Positions 8,339 through 16,934 of a stretch of DNA of 64,000 nt are shown one piece after another. The stretch comes from CBDDBU01 sp965226045 (GTDB taxonomy: Bacteria; Pseudomonadota; Alphaproteobacteria; VGEJ01). The stretch's first letter is position 1. Each line of letters opens with the position of its first letter. The notes under the pieces were generated by a model. That model saw only the letters and a list, made by a program, of their open reading frames with translations, made no database searches and was not told where the DNA came from. The translations under genes were made by a program, and so were the position numbers. Where the stretch lies: contig CBDDBU010000028.1 in NCBI GenBank assembly GCA_965226045.1, positions 62,001-126,000 on the forward strand, read 5' to 3'.

Positions 8339-9385
8339 GTGGCGCCTGTCACGATAGCGCTCGATGCGATGGGGGGTGACCACGCGCCCGTCTTTGTGGT
8401 GAACGGCATCGACATCGCGCGGGCTCGCTTTCCGGACGCGAATTTCATCCTGTATGGCGATCAGCAGCGTATTCTTCCGCTCCTTCAAAAGAAGCGGAAG
8501 CTTAAGGATCGCTGCGAGATCCGCCACACCGATGTCGTCATTGGCGCCGACGACAAGCCTTCGCAGGCGCTTAGACATGGCCGGCGGTCGAGCATGCGCC
8601 AGGCGATCGACGCGGTCGCTTCGGGTGACGCGCAAGGCGTGGTGTCGGCGGGCAACACAGGCGCACTCATGGCGATGGCCAAGTATGTGCTCAAGACCAT
8701 CGAGGGCGTTGACCGCCCGGCCATCGCCTCGTTTTTCCCCACCGCGCGCGGCGAAAGCACGATGCTGGATCTCGGCGCCAACGTCGATTGCGACGCCAAC
8801 AACCTGGTTCAGTTCGCGGTGATGGGTGCCGCCTTCGCGCGGACGGTGCTCGGCGTCCAGCGCCCTTCGGTGGGTTTGCTGAACATCGGTGTTGAAGAGG
8901 TCAAGGGCCACGATGCCGTGCGACGAGTCGCCCAATTGCTACGCGAGTCCGACCCGCCGTTCGACTTCTACGGCTTTGTCGAGGGCGGGGATATCGCCTT
9001 GGGCACGGTGGATGTCATCGTCACGGACGGGTTTACGGGAAACGTCGCTTTGAAGACGGCCGAAGGGACTGCGCGTCTGTACTCTCGATTCCTGCGCGCG
9101 GCGTTTCGGCGCTCGGTATTCTCTCGTCTCGGGTATTTGCTGGCGCGGCCCGCGCTTGAGACACTGCGGCACAAAGTCGATCCGAGGGTTTACAACGGCG
9201 CCATGTTCGTGGGTCTGAACGGTATCGTCGTCAAAAGTCACGGAGGCACCGACGCCACCGGTTTTGCGAGCGCCATCGGTGTCGCGGTGGACATGGTCAA
9301 GGGTCGCTATGGCGATCTCATTCTCGCGGATTTTGAACGCTTCGGCGCACCGATCCAACCGATACGACAGGCCGCCACTTCCTGA
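8339..9385 (+). CDS. plsX: phosphate acyltransferase PlsX
   Basis: Converts acyl-ACP to acyl-phosphate, the acyl donor for PlsY in phospholipid synthesis. The 348-residue product begins VAPVTIALDAMGGDHAP, the family N-terminal signature, and contains GVVSAGNTGALMAMAKYVLKTIEGVDRPA, LDLGANVDCDANNLVQFAVMG, IGVEEVKGHD and VTDGFTGNVALKTAEG. The GTG start at 8339 is preferred because GGAGAGG lies just upstream and it matches the family N-terminus; a longer in-frame extension would run into rpmF. Its stop overlaps the fabH start (TGATG). Confidence 0.95.
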   Translation: MAPVTIALDAMGGDHAPVFVVNGIDIARARFPDANFILYGDQQRILPLLQKKRKLKDRCEIRHTDVVIGADDKPSQALRHGRRSSMRQAIDAVASGDAQGVVSAGNTGALMAMAKYVLKTIEGVDRPAIASFFPTARGESTMLDLGANVDCDANNLVQFAVMGAAFARTVLGVQRPSVGLLNIGVEEVKGHDAVRRVAQLLRESDPPFDFYGFVEGGDIALGTVDVIVTDGFTGNVALKTAEGTARLYSRFLRAAFRRSVFSRLGYLLARPALETLRHKVDPRVYNGAMFVGLNGIVVKSHGGTDATGFASAIGVAVDMVKGRYGDLILADFERFGAPIQPIRQAATS

Positions 9386-10356
9386 TGCGGCGTTCGCGGT
9401 TTATCGGTTGCGGCGGGTATTTGCCGGAGACCGTACTCACCAACGACGAACTAGCCGCCTCGGTTGACACCAGCGACGAGTGGATCGTTTCGCGCACCGG
9501 CATTCGTGAAAGGCACGTGGCCGCGCACGGCGAGCTGACCTCCGATCTTGCGTTGAAAGCCGCGAAAAAAGCTCTTGACGCGGCGGACTTGCCGCCACCG
9601 GACGTTGACCTGATCGTGGTCGCCACGGCGACTCCCGACGAGACGTTTCCGGCGACAGCGACGATCGTGCAGGCGAAGCTTGGCATCACCGGCGGCGCGG
9701 CCTTTGACGTCGGGGCGGTGTGTTCGGGGTTCATCTATGCGCTCGCCGTGGCGGACAACTTTATCCGCGCGGGGCAGGTCAAGACGGCGCTCGTCATTGG
9801 CGCCGAAACGTTTTCCCGCATCATCGATTGGCAGGATCGATCAACCTGTGTGCTGTTTGGCGATGGCGCGGGCGCGGTCGTCTTGCGCGCCGCCGAGGGC
9901 GATGGCACGGCGGGCGACCGGGGAATACTCGCGACCCGTCTGCGCTCGGATGGACGACAGCACGATCTGCTGTATGTCGATGGTGGGCCCTCGTCGACCC
10001 AGACGACGGGGCACCTGCGGATGCTGGGCAAGGAGGTCTTCCGGCATGCGGTTGCCAATCTGTCGTCGATCGTACGCGAGGTCATGAGTGAGCCGGGCCT
10101 CGAGGGCTTGGAAATCGACTGGCTGATTCCCCACCAGGCCAATCGCCGCATTCTTGATGCGACCGCGAGAAAGCTTGGCCTGCCGCTCGACAAGGTGATC
10201 GTTACAATTGACCGGCACGCCAACACGTCCGCCGCATCCGTCCCTTTGGCGTTGTCGGAAGCGGTCGGCGATGGCCGCGTCAAGCCTGGCGACACCCTGT
10301 TGATGGAGGCCATGGGCGGTGGCTTCAGCTGGGGCGCCTGCGTTGCTCGTTGGTGA
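9385..10356 (+). CDS. fabH: beta-ketoacyl-ACP synthase III
   Basis: Starts fatty acid synthesis by condensing acetyl-CoA with malonyl-ACP. The 323-residue protein has the complete Cys-His-Asn triad in typical contexts: GAVCSGFIYAL (Cys near residue 113), IPHQANRRI (His) and HANTSAASVPLAL (Asn). DTSDEWIVSRTGIRERH near the N-terminus and EAMGGGFSWGA at the end are also typical. It is translationally coupled to plsX. Confidence 0.96.
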   Translation: MRRSRFIGCGGYLPETVLTNDELAASVDTSDEWIVSRTGIRERHVAAHGELTSDLALKAAKKALDAADLPPPDVDLIVVATATPDETFPATATIVQAKLGITGGAAFDVGAVCSGFIYALAVADNFIRAGQVKTALVIGAETFSRIIDWQDRSTCVLFGDGAGAVVLRAAEGDGTAGDRGILATRLRSDGRQHDLLYVDGGPSSTQTTGHLRMLGKEVFRHAVANLSSIVREVMSEPGLEGLEIDWLIPHQANRRILDATARKLGLPLDKVIVTIDRHANTSAASVPLALSEAVGDGRVKPGDTLLMEAMGGGFSWGACVARW

Positions 10357-10408
10357 TGTGTCGGAAATCCGCCACACAACGTGAGCGTCGCCCCGCATCT
10401 CTTTGATA

Positions 10409-10437
10409 TTGACGCATTTATCCCGCCGCGCTAGGTT
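10409..10437 (+). promoter_or_regulatory. probable former ihfA promoter, now cut off by an IS
   Basis: TTGACG at 10409-10414, a 17-bp spacer and TAGGTT at 10432-10437 form a sigma-70-like promoter pointing towards ihfA. The IS element beginning at 10461 now separates it from the ihfA start by about 1.45 kb. Promoter activity is inferred from sequence only. Confidence 0.5.
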
Positions 10438-10460
10438 ACGTCTAGTCTAGCGGAAGAATG

Positions 10461-11910
10461 GGCGATGTCCCTATCTCTGTTGAAATTCGTGGGGCAGGCG
10501 TCGCTGGTTGATGATGCTATGCTGCCTTCATGATGGTTTCAATGGCACTGTCGGCCTGAGCCTTTCTCAAGTGTTCCTGGAGAGCATTTCGGAGGATGGG
10601 CAGCTGACGATAGGCCTTGAGGCGACGGAAGGTTTTCTGGGCCTCCAGCAGGCCGGCGGCGGTCCATCTGAGCGCCATCTCGGCGTGTCTCCAGCGTTTG
10701 ACGTTGCGGGTGACCTGGCGCACCGTGCCGAGCGCGTTCTCGACGATGTTGGTGCAGGCGAGCGAGCGCCGGAGTTCGTGCGGCAGGCCGAGGCGGATGA
10801 CGGTGAGTATCTCGTCCAGCCCCTCCAGGATGCTGCCCGAGACGCCCGGTTCCTCATGCTCCAGACGCCGGGCCAGGTTGCGCAGCAGCCGTTCGGCCTT
10901 GTCTGCGTCGTCCTGGTCCCAGGCCTGACGGAGCGCCTTCTTGACGCTCGCATGCAAATGCAGGGGCAGGCGCTCGATGATGTTACGGCCCTTGTGGACC
11001 TGGCAGCGCTGGATGGCGGCGGCCACACCGAAGGTGTTGCGGATCGCTTTGCTGAGCGCCTTCGCGCCATCGACGATGAACAGCCGGGGCAGCGTCGGAT
11101 CGAGCCCCCTGGCGAGGAGATTGTCGAGCAAGGCCTGGACGACGACAGTGTTCTCCGTCGCCCCCTCGACCACGGCCAGGACATGCTTGTCGCCGTTGCC
11201 ATCGACGCCGATCGCCGCCACCAAGACATGGTCGCCGACATGCAGACCGTCGATCTGGATGACCAGCAGGTCGAGCTCCGAGAGGTCCGAGGCAAGCCAG
11301 GCCTTCATCTTCTTGCGCGACAGCGCCACAAAGCGCCGGGAAACGGCCGACTTCGAGGTGCCGTCGCCACGCGCTTTCGCCAGGTCGCCCTCGGGCAGAC
11401 GGACCGCGCGGTGGTACTTGCGGGTCGGCACGTTCAGCACCATCAGGTTGAGCGCCCACTCGAGCAACAGGTTGCCGTCGCGCAGCACCTGCCAGCTCTC
11501 CAAACCCACCTCCTTGCCAGCATGGTCGCGAACCCGTGGCCGCTGCACTTTCACGCGGCCGCCGTGGTAGCCGATCTCGCTCTGCGTATGGCCCCAGCGA
11601 TAACCCCGACGGTTCCCATGGCGACGATGTCGGGCCCCGCACACGGTCGTGGCGTCCTCCTCCATCATCTCGGCCAAGGCCTCGACCCCGGCCAGGAGAC
11701 AGAACCGATCCACGCTGAGACGGACTGCGTCCATCGCGTCTGCCAGCGGCGGCATAGGAAACGAGGTGGCAAGGGCTTTCGGGCTACTGGAACTACGGAT
11801 ATTCTTTCCCATGGTGTCGTTCTCCCTCTTGGGTTTGCAGCACCCGGAGCCTAACGGCTCCAGGAGAGCGACACCTACCTCAACTTTTCAACATCGACCG
11901 GGACATCTCC
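10461..11910 (-). mobile_element. IS256-family insertion sequence, copy 1 (1450 bp)
   Basis: Both ends match those of the complete copy at 30788-32237. The left end starts GGCGATGTCCCTATCTC and the right end, read inward, GGAGATGTCCCGGTCGA, giving imperfect terminal inverted repeats that also share TGTTGAAA further in. The 8-mer GAAGAATG lies directly before the left end (10453-10460) and again at 11913-11920, two bases beyond the right end, consistent with a target duplication of about 8 bp. The element sits 11 bp upstream of the ihfA start codon. Confidence 0.93.
10517..11812 (-). CDS. IS256-family (mutator-type) transposase
   Basis: A 431-residue DDE transposase that moves the surrounding 1450-bp element. 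The mutator-type catalytic core is visible: Asp in VIQIDGLHVGD, Asp in LFIVDGAKAL and Glu in CTNIVENALGTVRQV, together with the QRCQVHKGRNIIERLP segment typical of this family. The frame is intact and ends at a TAG. Two near-identical copies lie at 30886 and 62385 in this window; the copy at 62385 differs by at least Tyr to Asp in the EIGYHGG segment. Confidence 0.95.
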   Translation of the reverse strand: MGKNIRSSSSPKALATSFPMPPLADAMDAVRLSVDRFCLLAGVEALAEMMEEDATTVCGARHRRHGNRRGYRWGHTQSEIGYHGGRVKVQRPRVRDHAGKEVGLESWQVLRDGNLLLEWALNLMVLNVPTRKYHRAVRLPEGDLAKARGDGTSKSAVSRRFVALSRKKMKAWLASDLSELDLLVIQIDGLHVGDHVLVAAIGVDGNGDKHVLAVVEGATENTVVVQALLDNLLARGLDPTLPRLFIVDGAKALSKAIRNTFGVAAAIQRCQVHKGRNIIERLPLHLHASVKKALRQAWDQDDADKAERLLRNLARRLEHEEPGVSGSILEGLDEILTVIRLGLPHELRRSLACTNIVENALGTVRQVTRNVKRWRHAEMALRWTAAGLLEAQKTFRRLKAYRQLPILRNALQEHLRKAQADSAIETIMKAA

Positions 11911-11921
11911 GAGAAGAATGT

Positions 11922-12224
11922 ATGGCTACCATAACGCGCGCTCAGCTTAGTGACGCGGTGTACCAAGAGGTGGGGCTCTCGCGGAACGAGTCTGCGGAGC
12001 TCGTCGAATCGGTGCTCGGCGAGATCATCAACAGCCTGGCTAGCGGCGACGCTGTCAAAATATCCTCATTCGGCAGTTTCTATGTCCGCGAGAAGGGGCA
12101 GCGGATGGGGCGCAATCCCAAGACCGGCGAGGGCGTCCCGATCCTGCCACGCCGCGTGCTTGTGTTCCGGCCCTCTCATCTGCTGAAGGATCGGATCAAC
12201 GGGACCCTGTCGGCGCAGACCTAG
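11922..12224 (+). CDS. ihfA: integration host factor, alpha subunit
   Basis: A 100-residue DNA-bending nucleoid protein that works as a heterodimer with IhfB. It has the HU/IHF fold: ITRAQLSDAVYQEVGLSRNESAELVE, VKISSFGSFYVREKGQRMGRNPKTGEGVPI (with the DNA-intercalating RNPKTGE loop) and FRPSHLLKDRIN. The start ATG lies only 11 bp after the right end of an IS256-family element, which has replaced its original leader, so expression must come from readthrough of the IS or from a new promoter. It is followed by a merR gene 2 bp downstream. Confidence 0.95.
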   Translation: MATITRAQLSDAVYQEVGLSRNESAELVESVLGEIINSLASGDAVKISSFGSFYVREKGQRMGRNPKTGEGVPILPRRVLVFRPSHLLKDRINGTLSAQT

Positions 12225-12226
12225 GC

Positions 12227-12652
12227 ATGGCCGAGGCAGGGGAACAGCCGGCATCCGGGTCCAAACGCGGCGCCAAATCGCCCGACGCGTTTCGCACGAT
12301 CAGCGAAGTCGCGGAGGAGCTGGACGTGCCGCAGCATGTATTGCGGTTCTGGGAAAGCAAATTCAGCCAGGTGCGCCCTCTCAAGCGGGGCGGCGGGCGC
12401 CGCTACTATCGGCCCGAGGATGTAGAGCTCCTGCGTCGCATACGCGCGCTCTTGTACACCGAGGGATACACCATCAAGGGTGTCCAGAAGGTCCTTCGCG
12501 AGAATGGGCGCAAGGGCGTGCTCTCTGGGAATCACGCGGTGGGCCGCGAAGGGTCAGATGAAGCGGTAAGTTCTGGGCATCGCGAAGTGTTGCGCGGCCT
12601 GCTCGGCGAGCTGACCGATCTCAAAGCGATACTGGGGAAGCGCCAGCCGTGA
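12227..12652 (+). CDS. MerR-family transcriptional regulator
   Basis: A 141-residue DNA-binding protein with an N-terminal winged helix of the MerR type: FRTISEVAEELDVPQHVLRFWESKFSQVRPLKRGGGRRYYRPEDVELLRRI, then a helical stretch, YTIKGVQKVLRENG. It lacks the cysteines of metal sensors. The ihfA-merR-tRNA-Pro order is a conserved alphaproteobacterial arrangement, and this regulator is probably co-transcribed with ihfA (2-bp gap). Its targets are unknown. Confidence 0.9.
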   Translation: MAEAGEQPASGSKRGAKSPDAFRTISEVAEELDVPQHVLRFWESKFSQVRPLKRGGGRRYYRPEDVELLRRIRALLYTEGYTIKGVQKVLRENGRKGVLSGNHAVGREGSDEAVSSGHREVLRGLLGELTDLKAILGKRQP

Positions 12653-12708
12653 GATTGCCGGGCCCTGCCGTCGTGGGTATAGTCGGGTCGTGCCATACGG
12701 CGCTCGGT

Positions 12709-12786
12709 CGGAGCGTGGCGCAGCCTGGTTAGCGCACCACACTGGGGGTGTGGGGGTCGGTGGTTCAAATCCACTCGCTCCGACCA
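12709..12786 (+). tRNA. tRNA-Pro (GGG)
   Basis: A complete cloverleaf: acceptor CGGAGCG pairs with CGCTCCG, the T arm carries GGTTCAAATCC, discriminator A and encoded CCA. The seven-base anticodon loop CTGGGGG gives anticodon GGG at 12744-12746. Confidence 0.95.
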
Positions 12787-12866
12787 ATCTTTTTAAAGAC
12801 TTGGCTGGCGCCGTTAACTCGTCACATTAGCTTGGTGGTGCGTGGCCGCGGCCAGGCAGCGCCGCT

Positions 12867-14270
12867 TCACCCGTCCAACTTGGGGCGCCGGTCGCGCCAT
12901 GGCGTCGCCCCCTCGTAGGCATGCGCCGCCCGTAGCACCGTCGCCTCGTCGAATGGCCGCCCGGCGATTTGCATGCCCAGCGGCAGGCCGTCGGCGGTGA
13001 AGCCGTTGCGGATCGAGATCGCCGGGGTTCCAGTCACGTTGAACGGCGTCATCAACAATGGGCGCGAGAAAATCACGTAGCCTTTCGTCGCTTGGAGCTT
13101 GGGAGCGCCCCCATACGCGGATGCCGTGACCACCAGATCGAAGGTTTCGTGGACCTTCATGACCGAGGCCAGCAGCTCGGCGCGCATCCGCGTGGCCTCG
13201 AAATAATCGGCGGCGTCGATGATGCCGCCGAGGATCAGTTTCTCGCGCATGACACGCCCATAGTCGTGCGGCCGCTCGTCCAGCCACGGCCGATGCAACG
13301 CGTAGCCCTCGCTCAGCAAGATCACCATGCAGCAAGCTTGGAAATCCTGAAGCGCGGGGAGGCGCACCTCTTCGACCACAGCGCCGAGCCCCTCGAAGAC
13401 CGCCACAGCGGCGTTCATGGCCGCGACCACCTCATCGCTCGCCCGCTCATCGTCTTCGTAGAAGTGCCGTATAAGGCCGATCTTCATGCCGCGAAGGTCC
13501 CCCCCCAGCGCGGCCGCATAGGCGGGGACCGGCAAATTCGCGGCGGTGGAGTCGCGCGGGTCGGGTCCGGCGATGACCTCCAACATCAGGGCGGAGTCCT
13601 CCGCCGTCCAGGCCAGCGGGCCGGCATGATCGGTCGAGTGGGCGAGGGCGTAGACGCCCGCGCGGCTGACTCGGCCATAAGTCGGCTTGATGCCGGCCAG
13701 TCCGCACATCGCCGCCGGAATGCGTATCGACCCGCCGCCGTCAGTGCCCAGTGCGCCCATGCACAGACCGGCGGCCACTGCGGCGCCGGCGCCGGTGCTC
13801 GATCCGCCGGTGAAGTGATCGGTGTTCCACGGATTTCGCGCCGGCGGAAAGGGAAGATCGAAGGACGGGCCGCCGAAAGCGAACTCGTGGGTCGCGAGTT
13901 TGCCAAGCAGCACCGCGCCGGCCGCCGCGAGGCGCGCCACCGTCGTCGCATCCTGGGTCGGCACGTTGTCGAGCAGAACGCGCGAATGCGCGGTCGTGGG
14001 GATTCCGGCGGTCTCATATAAGTCCTTGAGGGCAATCGGGATGCCGTGAAGGGGCCCCCGGTACGCGCCCTGAGCGATCTCACGATCGGCGCGCGCGGCG
14101 TCGGCCAGCGCTCTTTCCGCCGTCACATGGACGAAGCTGTTGAGACGATGATCGATCGCCTCGATGCGATCGAGGAAAGCGGTCGTCAGTTCCACGGCGC
14201 CCAGCTCTTTCTTCTCGAGCAGGCGGGCCGCTTCGGCGATGGTGAGGTAGCAGGTTTCGGTCGACGTCAT
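12867..14270 (-). CDS. amidase (amidase-signature family)
   Basis: A 467-residue amide hydrolase of the GatA-like amidase-signature family. The Ser-cisSer-Lys triad is present: Lys in GIPIALKDLYETAG, Ser in TGGSSTGAGAAVAAG and Ser in GTDGGGSIRIPAAMCGLAGIKPTYG. The substrate cannot be told from sequence. It is preceded by a small AtzG-like gene overlapping by ATGA, which suggests a catabolic amidase with a small partner subunit rather than the glutamyl-tRNA amidotransferase, since no gatB is nearby. Confidence 0.9.
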   Translation of the reverse strand: MTSTETCYLTIAEAARLLEKKELGAVELTTAFLDRIEAIDHRLNSFVHVTAERALADAARADREIAQGAYRGPLHGIPIALKDLYETAGIPTTAHSRVLLDNVPTQDATTVARLAAAGAVLLGKLATHEFAFGGPSFDLPFPPARNPWNTDHFTGGSSTGAGAAVAAGLCMGALGTDGGGSIRIPAAMCGLAGIKPTYGRVSRAGVYALAHSTDHAGPLAWTAEDSALMLEVIAGPDPRDSTAANLPVPAYAAALGGDLRGMKIGLIRHFYEDDERASDEVVAAMNAAVAVFEGLGAVVEEVRLPALQDFQACCMVILLSEGYALHRPWLDERPHDYGRVMREKLILGGIIDAADYFEATRMRAELLASVMKVHETFDLVVTASAYGGAPKLQATKGYVIFSRPLLMTPFNVTGTPAISIRNGFTADGLPLGMQIAGRPFDEATVLRAAHAYEGATPWRDRRPKLDG

Positions 14271-14467
14271 GGCCGCTCCCGCGTGAGCTGGAAGACGTGT
14301 GCTGAGTCCGCGCTCATCGGCCGTTTCGCGTGCAGGCGCCGAAGGTATTCCTCGATATAACCGACGCCCTCTCGAAGCGTTTCGAGTTGCGCCGCATCGG
14401 TCTCCAGCCCGACGGATTCCGCCAGCGCCACAAGATGCTCGAATCGGCGCTCGCTAGGATCTGTCAT
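14267..14467 (-). CDS. small AtzG-like protein
   Basis: A 66-residue acidic, helical protein (ERRFEHLVALAESVGLETDAAQLETLREGVGYIEEYLRRLHA). It resembles AtzG-like proteins, small GatC-like partners that stabilise amidases of the AtzE type. The resemblance is to overall pattern rather than to a strong motif. It is the first gene of a two-gene unit with the amidase, with which it shares an ATGA overlap. Confidence 0.65.
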   Translation of the reverse strand: MTDPSERRFEHLVALAESVGLETDAAQLETLREGVGYIEEYLRRLHAKRPMSADSAHVFQLTRERP

Positions 14468-14626
14468 TTCGCTTTATCCTCGCTGTTCACACACGTCGCG
14501 GGCGGGTAATACCGCCGACCCGTCACCATGCCCGATGTGATCTGGGATGAAAACCGCCGACCGGCGGTCTTGGGTTTTGGCGGTCGATTCGATAACGTGG
14601 CGGCGCCGCGCCCACCAAGACCCCCC

Positions 14627-15721
14627 ATGATCGCCTCAGGCTCAGCTTTCAATCCGAGAGCACGCGACCATCGCCGGCCAATCGCTGTTTGGCTGCTGGT
14701 CTGCGCGGCGCTCATATTCGCGATGGTTCTTTTGGGTGGCGCGACGCGGCTGACCGACAGCGGCCTTTCAATGGTCGAATGGCGCATTGAAGGGGTCTTA
14801 CCGCCGGCCACGGAGGGCGAATGGGAGGCCGCGTTCGATAAGTACAAACAATTCCCCGAGTACAAGAAGGTGCGGCCGTGGATGGTGCTCGACGGTTTCA
14901 AGCACATCTATTGGTTCGAGTATTCTCACCGCACCCTCGGAAGAATCATCGGCATTTTCTTCGTGGTCCCGTTGATTTTCTTTGTCGCCGCGAGAAGAGT
15001 CGAACGACGGCTGGCGATCAGGCTCGCTGCCGTGCTCGGGCTCGGCGGGCTCCAGGGTCTGTTGGGTTGGTTCATGGTTCAAAGTGGGTTGGTCGACCGC
15101 CCCGACGTCAGCCACTACCGATTGGCCGCCCACCTCGGGCTGGCGGTGGCGCTCTACGGCTATTTGATCTGGATCACGCTAGAGCTGATCCAGCCCGTGC
15201 GACGGGCGGGGTGGCCCTCCCTGGGGGCGGTCGTGTTGCTCGCGCTGGTCTTCATCACGATCCTGTCCGGTGCGTTGGTGGCCGGACTGGATGCGGGCTT
15301 CGCCTACGGTAGCTTTCCGCTAATGGATGGGCGCATGATTCCAGCGGACCTTTTCGCCCACAGCCCCTGGTACGCGAACTTCACGGAGAACGTCGTGACG
15401 GTGCAATTCGATCACCGCATACTCGGGGTGGTGACGGCCATTTTCGTGGTCGGGCAATGGCTCTATCGTCGCCAGCTCCGCCGCAGGCGACACGCGGCAT
15501 TCGACGTGCTTCCGGTCGTGGCATGTGGCCAGGTGGGCCTCGGCATCGCCACCCTGGTGCTGGCCGTCCCGGTGTCTCTCGCGATCGCGCACCAGGCGGG
15601 GGCACTGATGCTGATCACGGCCGCACTGGTGGCCGCGCACGCCACGGCCTTGCCGGCGTCCGGAAGACTCGAAACCCTGGCCCCGCACGGTGAACTGACA
15701 GCGCGATCGGCGAGCCGCTAG
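14627..15721 (+). CDS. ctaA: heme A synthase (CtaA/COX15 family)
   Basis: Oxidises the C8 methyl of heme O to make heme A for aa3-type cytochrome oxidase; an inner-membrane protein. The product has about eight transmembrane helices and the family histidines in context: GLSMVEWR, HIYWFEYSHRTLGRIIG, HYRLAAHLGLAVALYG, FDHRILGVV and AIAHQAGALMLI. The ATG at 14627 gives 364 residues, close to type 2 CtaA proteins; an in-frame ATG at 14528 would add a proline-rich N-terminus. Neither has a strong ribosome-binding site. The MFS gene follows 4 bp later. Confidence 0.93.
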   Translation: MIASGSAFNPRARDHRRPIAVWLLVCAALIFAMVLLGGATRLTDSGLSMVEWRIEGVLPPATEGEWEAAFDKYKQFPEYKKVRPWMVLDGFKHIYWFEYSHRTLGRIIGIFFVVPLIFFVAARRVERRLAIRLAAVLGLGGLQGLLGWFMVQSGLVDRPDVSHYRLAAHLGLAVALYGYLIWITLELIQPVRRAGWPSLGAVVLLALVFITILSGALVAGLDAGFAYGSFPLMDGRMIPADLFAHSPWYANFTENVVTVQFDHRILGVVTAIFVVGQWLYRRQLRRRRHAAFDVLPVVACGQVGLGIATLVLAVPVSLAIAHQAGALMLITAALVAAHATALPASGRLETLAPHGELTARSASR

Positions 15722-15725
15722 CCGC

Positions 15726-16934
15726 ATGTCCACATTGTCCTCTCGTTCTCTTCTGGTCTTCTCCAGCCTCGCGCATAGCTACTCGCACCTTCTCATGTTG
15801 CTCTATCCCACAGTCGTGCTCGCTCTGGAACCCGTGTATGGGCTGCCGTATGACGAACTGGTCGCGCTGGCGCTACCCGGCTTCGTGCTGCTTGGAGCCG
15901 GCGCGCTCCCGGCTGGCTGGCTCAGCGACCGCTGGAGCAGCGCTGGCATGATGGCCGTCTTCTTTCTGGGCACGGGGTGCGGCGCGATGCTCACGGGGAT
16001 GGCCCGTACACCCATCGAGATATCGGTAGGGCTCGGACTCATCGGCCTGTTCGCGTCGATCTATCACCCCGTCGGCATTGCGTGGCTCGTGCGGGGCGCC
16101 GCGAATCCGGGACGCGCGCTCGGAATCAACGGCGTCTTCGGCAGCATGGGGACAGCCGGCGGCGCACTGGTCGCGGGTGGCTTGACCGACACCTTGGGCT
16201 GGCGCGCCGCGTTCTTGGTGCCCGGTGCGTTGTGCGTGGCAACGGGCATCGCGTTTCTCTGGGCACTCAGGCGGCCGGCGGACGCGGCGCCGCTCGTCGC
16301 GGCGAGGGCGACCGAGCGGGCGGGCGGTGGCCGCCATCTTCGTCAGGTATTCGCGTTGCTGGCGTTCACCACCGTCATGATTGGCCTCATCTACCAAAGC
16401 ACGGCGGTTGGCCTGCCGAAGTTGCTGAGCGAACGGTTCGAGGGACTGGCCGCCGACGGAATGTTCGGCATCGGGCTGCTGGTGGCCGTGGTCTATGTGG
16501 CGGCTGGCATCGCCCAGATTCTTGGCGGCGAACTCGCCGACCGGTTGGACCTCAAGCGAATCTATGCACTTGGCCTCCTCGCGGGCGTGCCCTTGGCGCT
16601 TGCTGCGTTCGCCGCCGGCCACCTCTGGTTCGTGGCCGCAGCCGCGGCGCTGATGGCCGTGCAGGCCATGGTCATGCCGGCGGAGAACTCGCTGCTCGCG
16701 CGCTACACGCCCCTGGAATGGCGCGCCCGCGCCTTCGGCGTGAAATTTTTACTGACCCTGGGGGTGAGCTCTGCGGGTGTGGCCATGGTGCCGTTGCTGC
16801 ACCGCCTTACCGGTTCGCTCGACAGCTTATTCCTGCTGGTCGCCGTGATGACCGCCGCGGCCGGCATCGCCGCGCTACGCCTTCCCCGTCACACCTCGAC
16901 TACCACCCGGGCTCAGACTGCGGCAAACGCCTGA
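15726..16934 (+). CDS. major facilitator superfamily transporter
   Basis: A 402-residue inner-membrane carrier with about twelve hydrophobic segments. The MFS loop pattern appears after TM2 (GWLSDRWSSAGMM) and again in the second half (GGELADRLDLKRIYALG). The substrate is unknown. It starts 4 bp after ctaA and is probably co-transcribed. Its 3' end overlaps the convergent metY gene by 22 bp. Confidence 0.87.
   Translation: MSTLSSRSLLVFSSLAHSYSHLLMLLYPTVVLALEPVYGLPYDELVALALPGFVLLGAGALPAGWLSDRWSSAGMMAVFFLGTGCGAMLTGMARTPIEISVGLGLIGLFASIYHPVGIAWLVRGAANPGRALGINGVFGSMGTAGGALVAGGLTDTLGWRAAFLVPGALCVATGIAFLWALRRPADAAPLVAARATERAGGGRHLRQVFALLAFTTVMIGLIYQSTAVGLPKLLSERFEGLAADGMFGIGLLVAVVYVAAGIAQILGGELADRLDLKRIYALGLLAGVPLALAAFAAGHLWFVAAAAALMAVQAMVMPAENSLLARYTPLEWRARAFGVKFLLTLGVSSAGVAMVPLLHRLTGSLDSLFLLVAVMTAAAGIAALRLPRHTSTTTRAQTAANA

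Noticed and set aside
10508..11854. Long plus-strand open frame covering the first IS256-family transposase, with matching frames in the other copies
   Set aside because: It is the antisense of an intact transposase with clear catalytic segments; the antisense protein has no recognisable motif, and it repeats only because the IS repeats.
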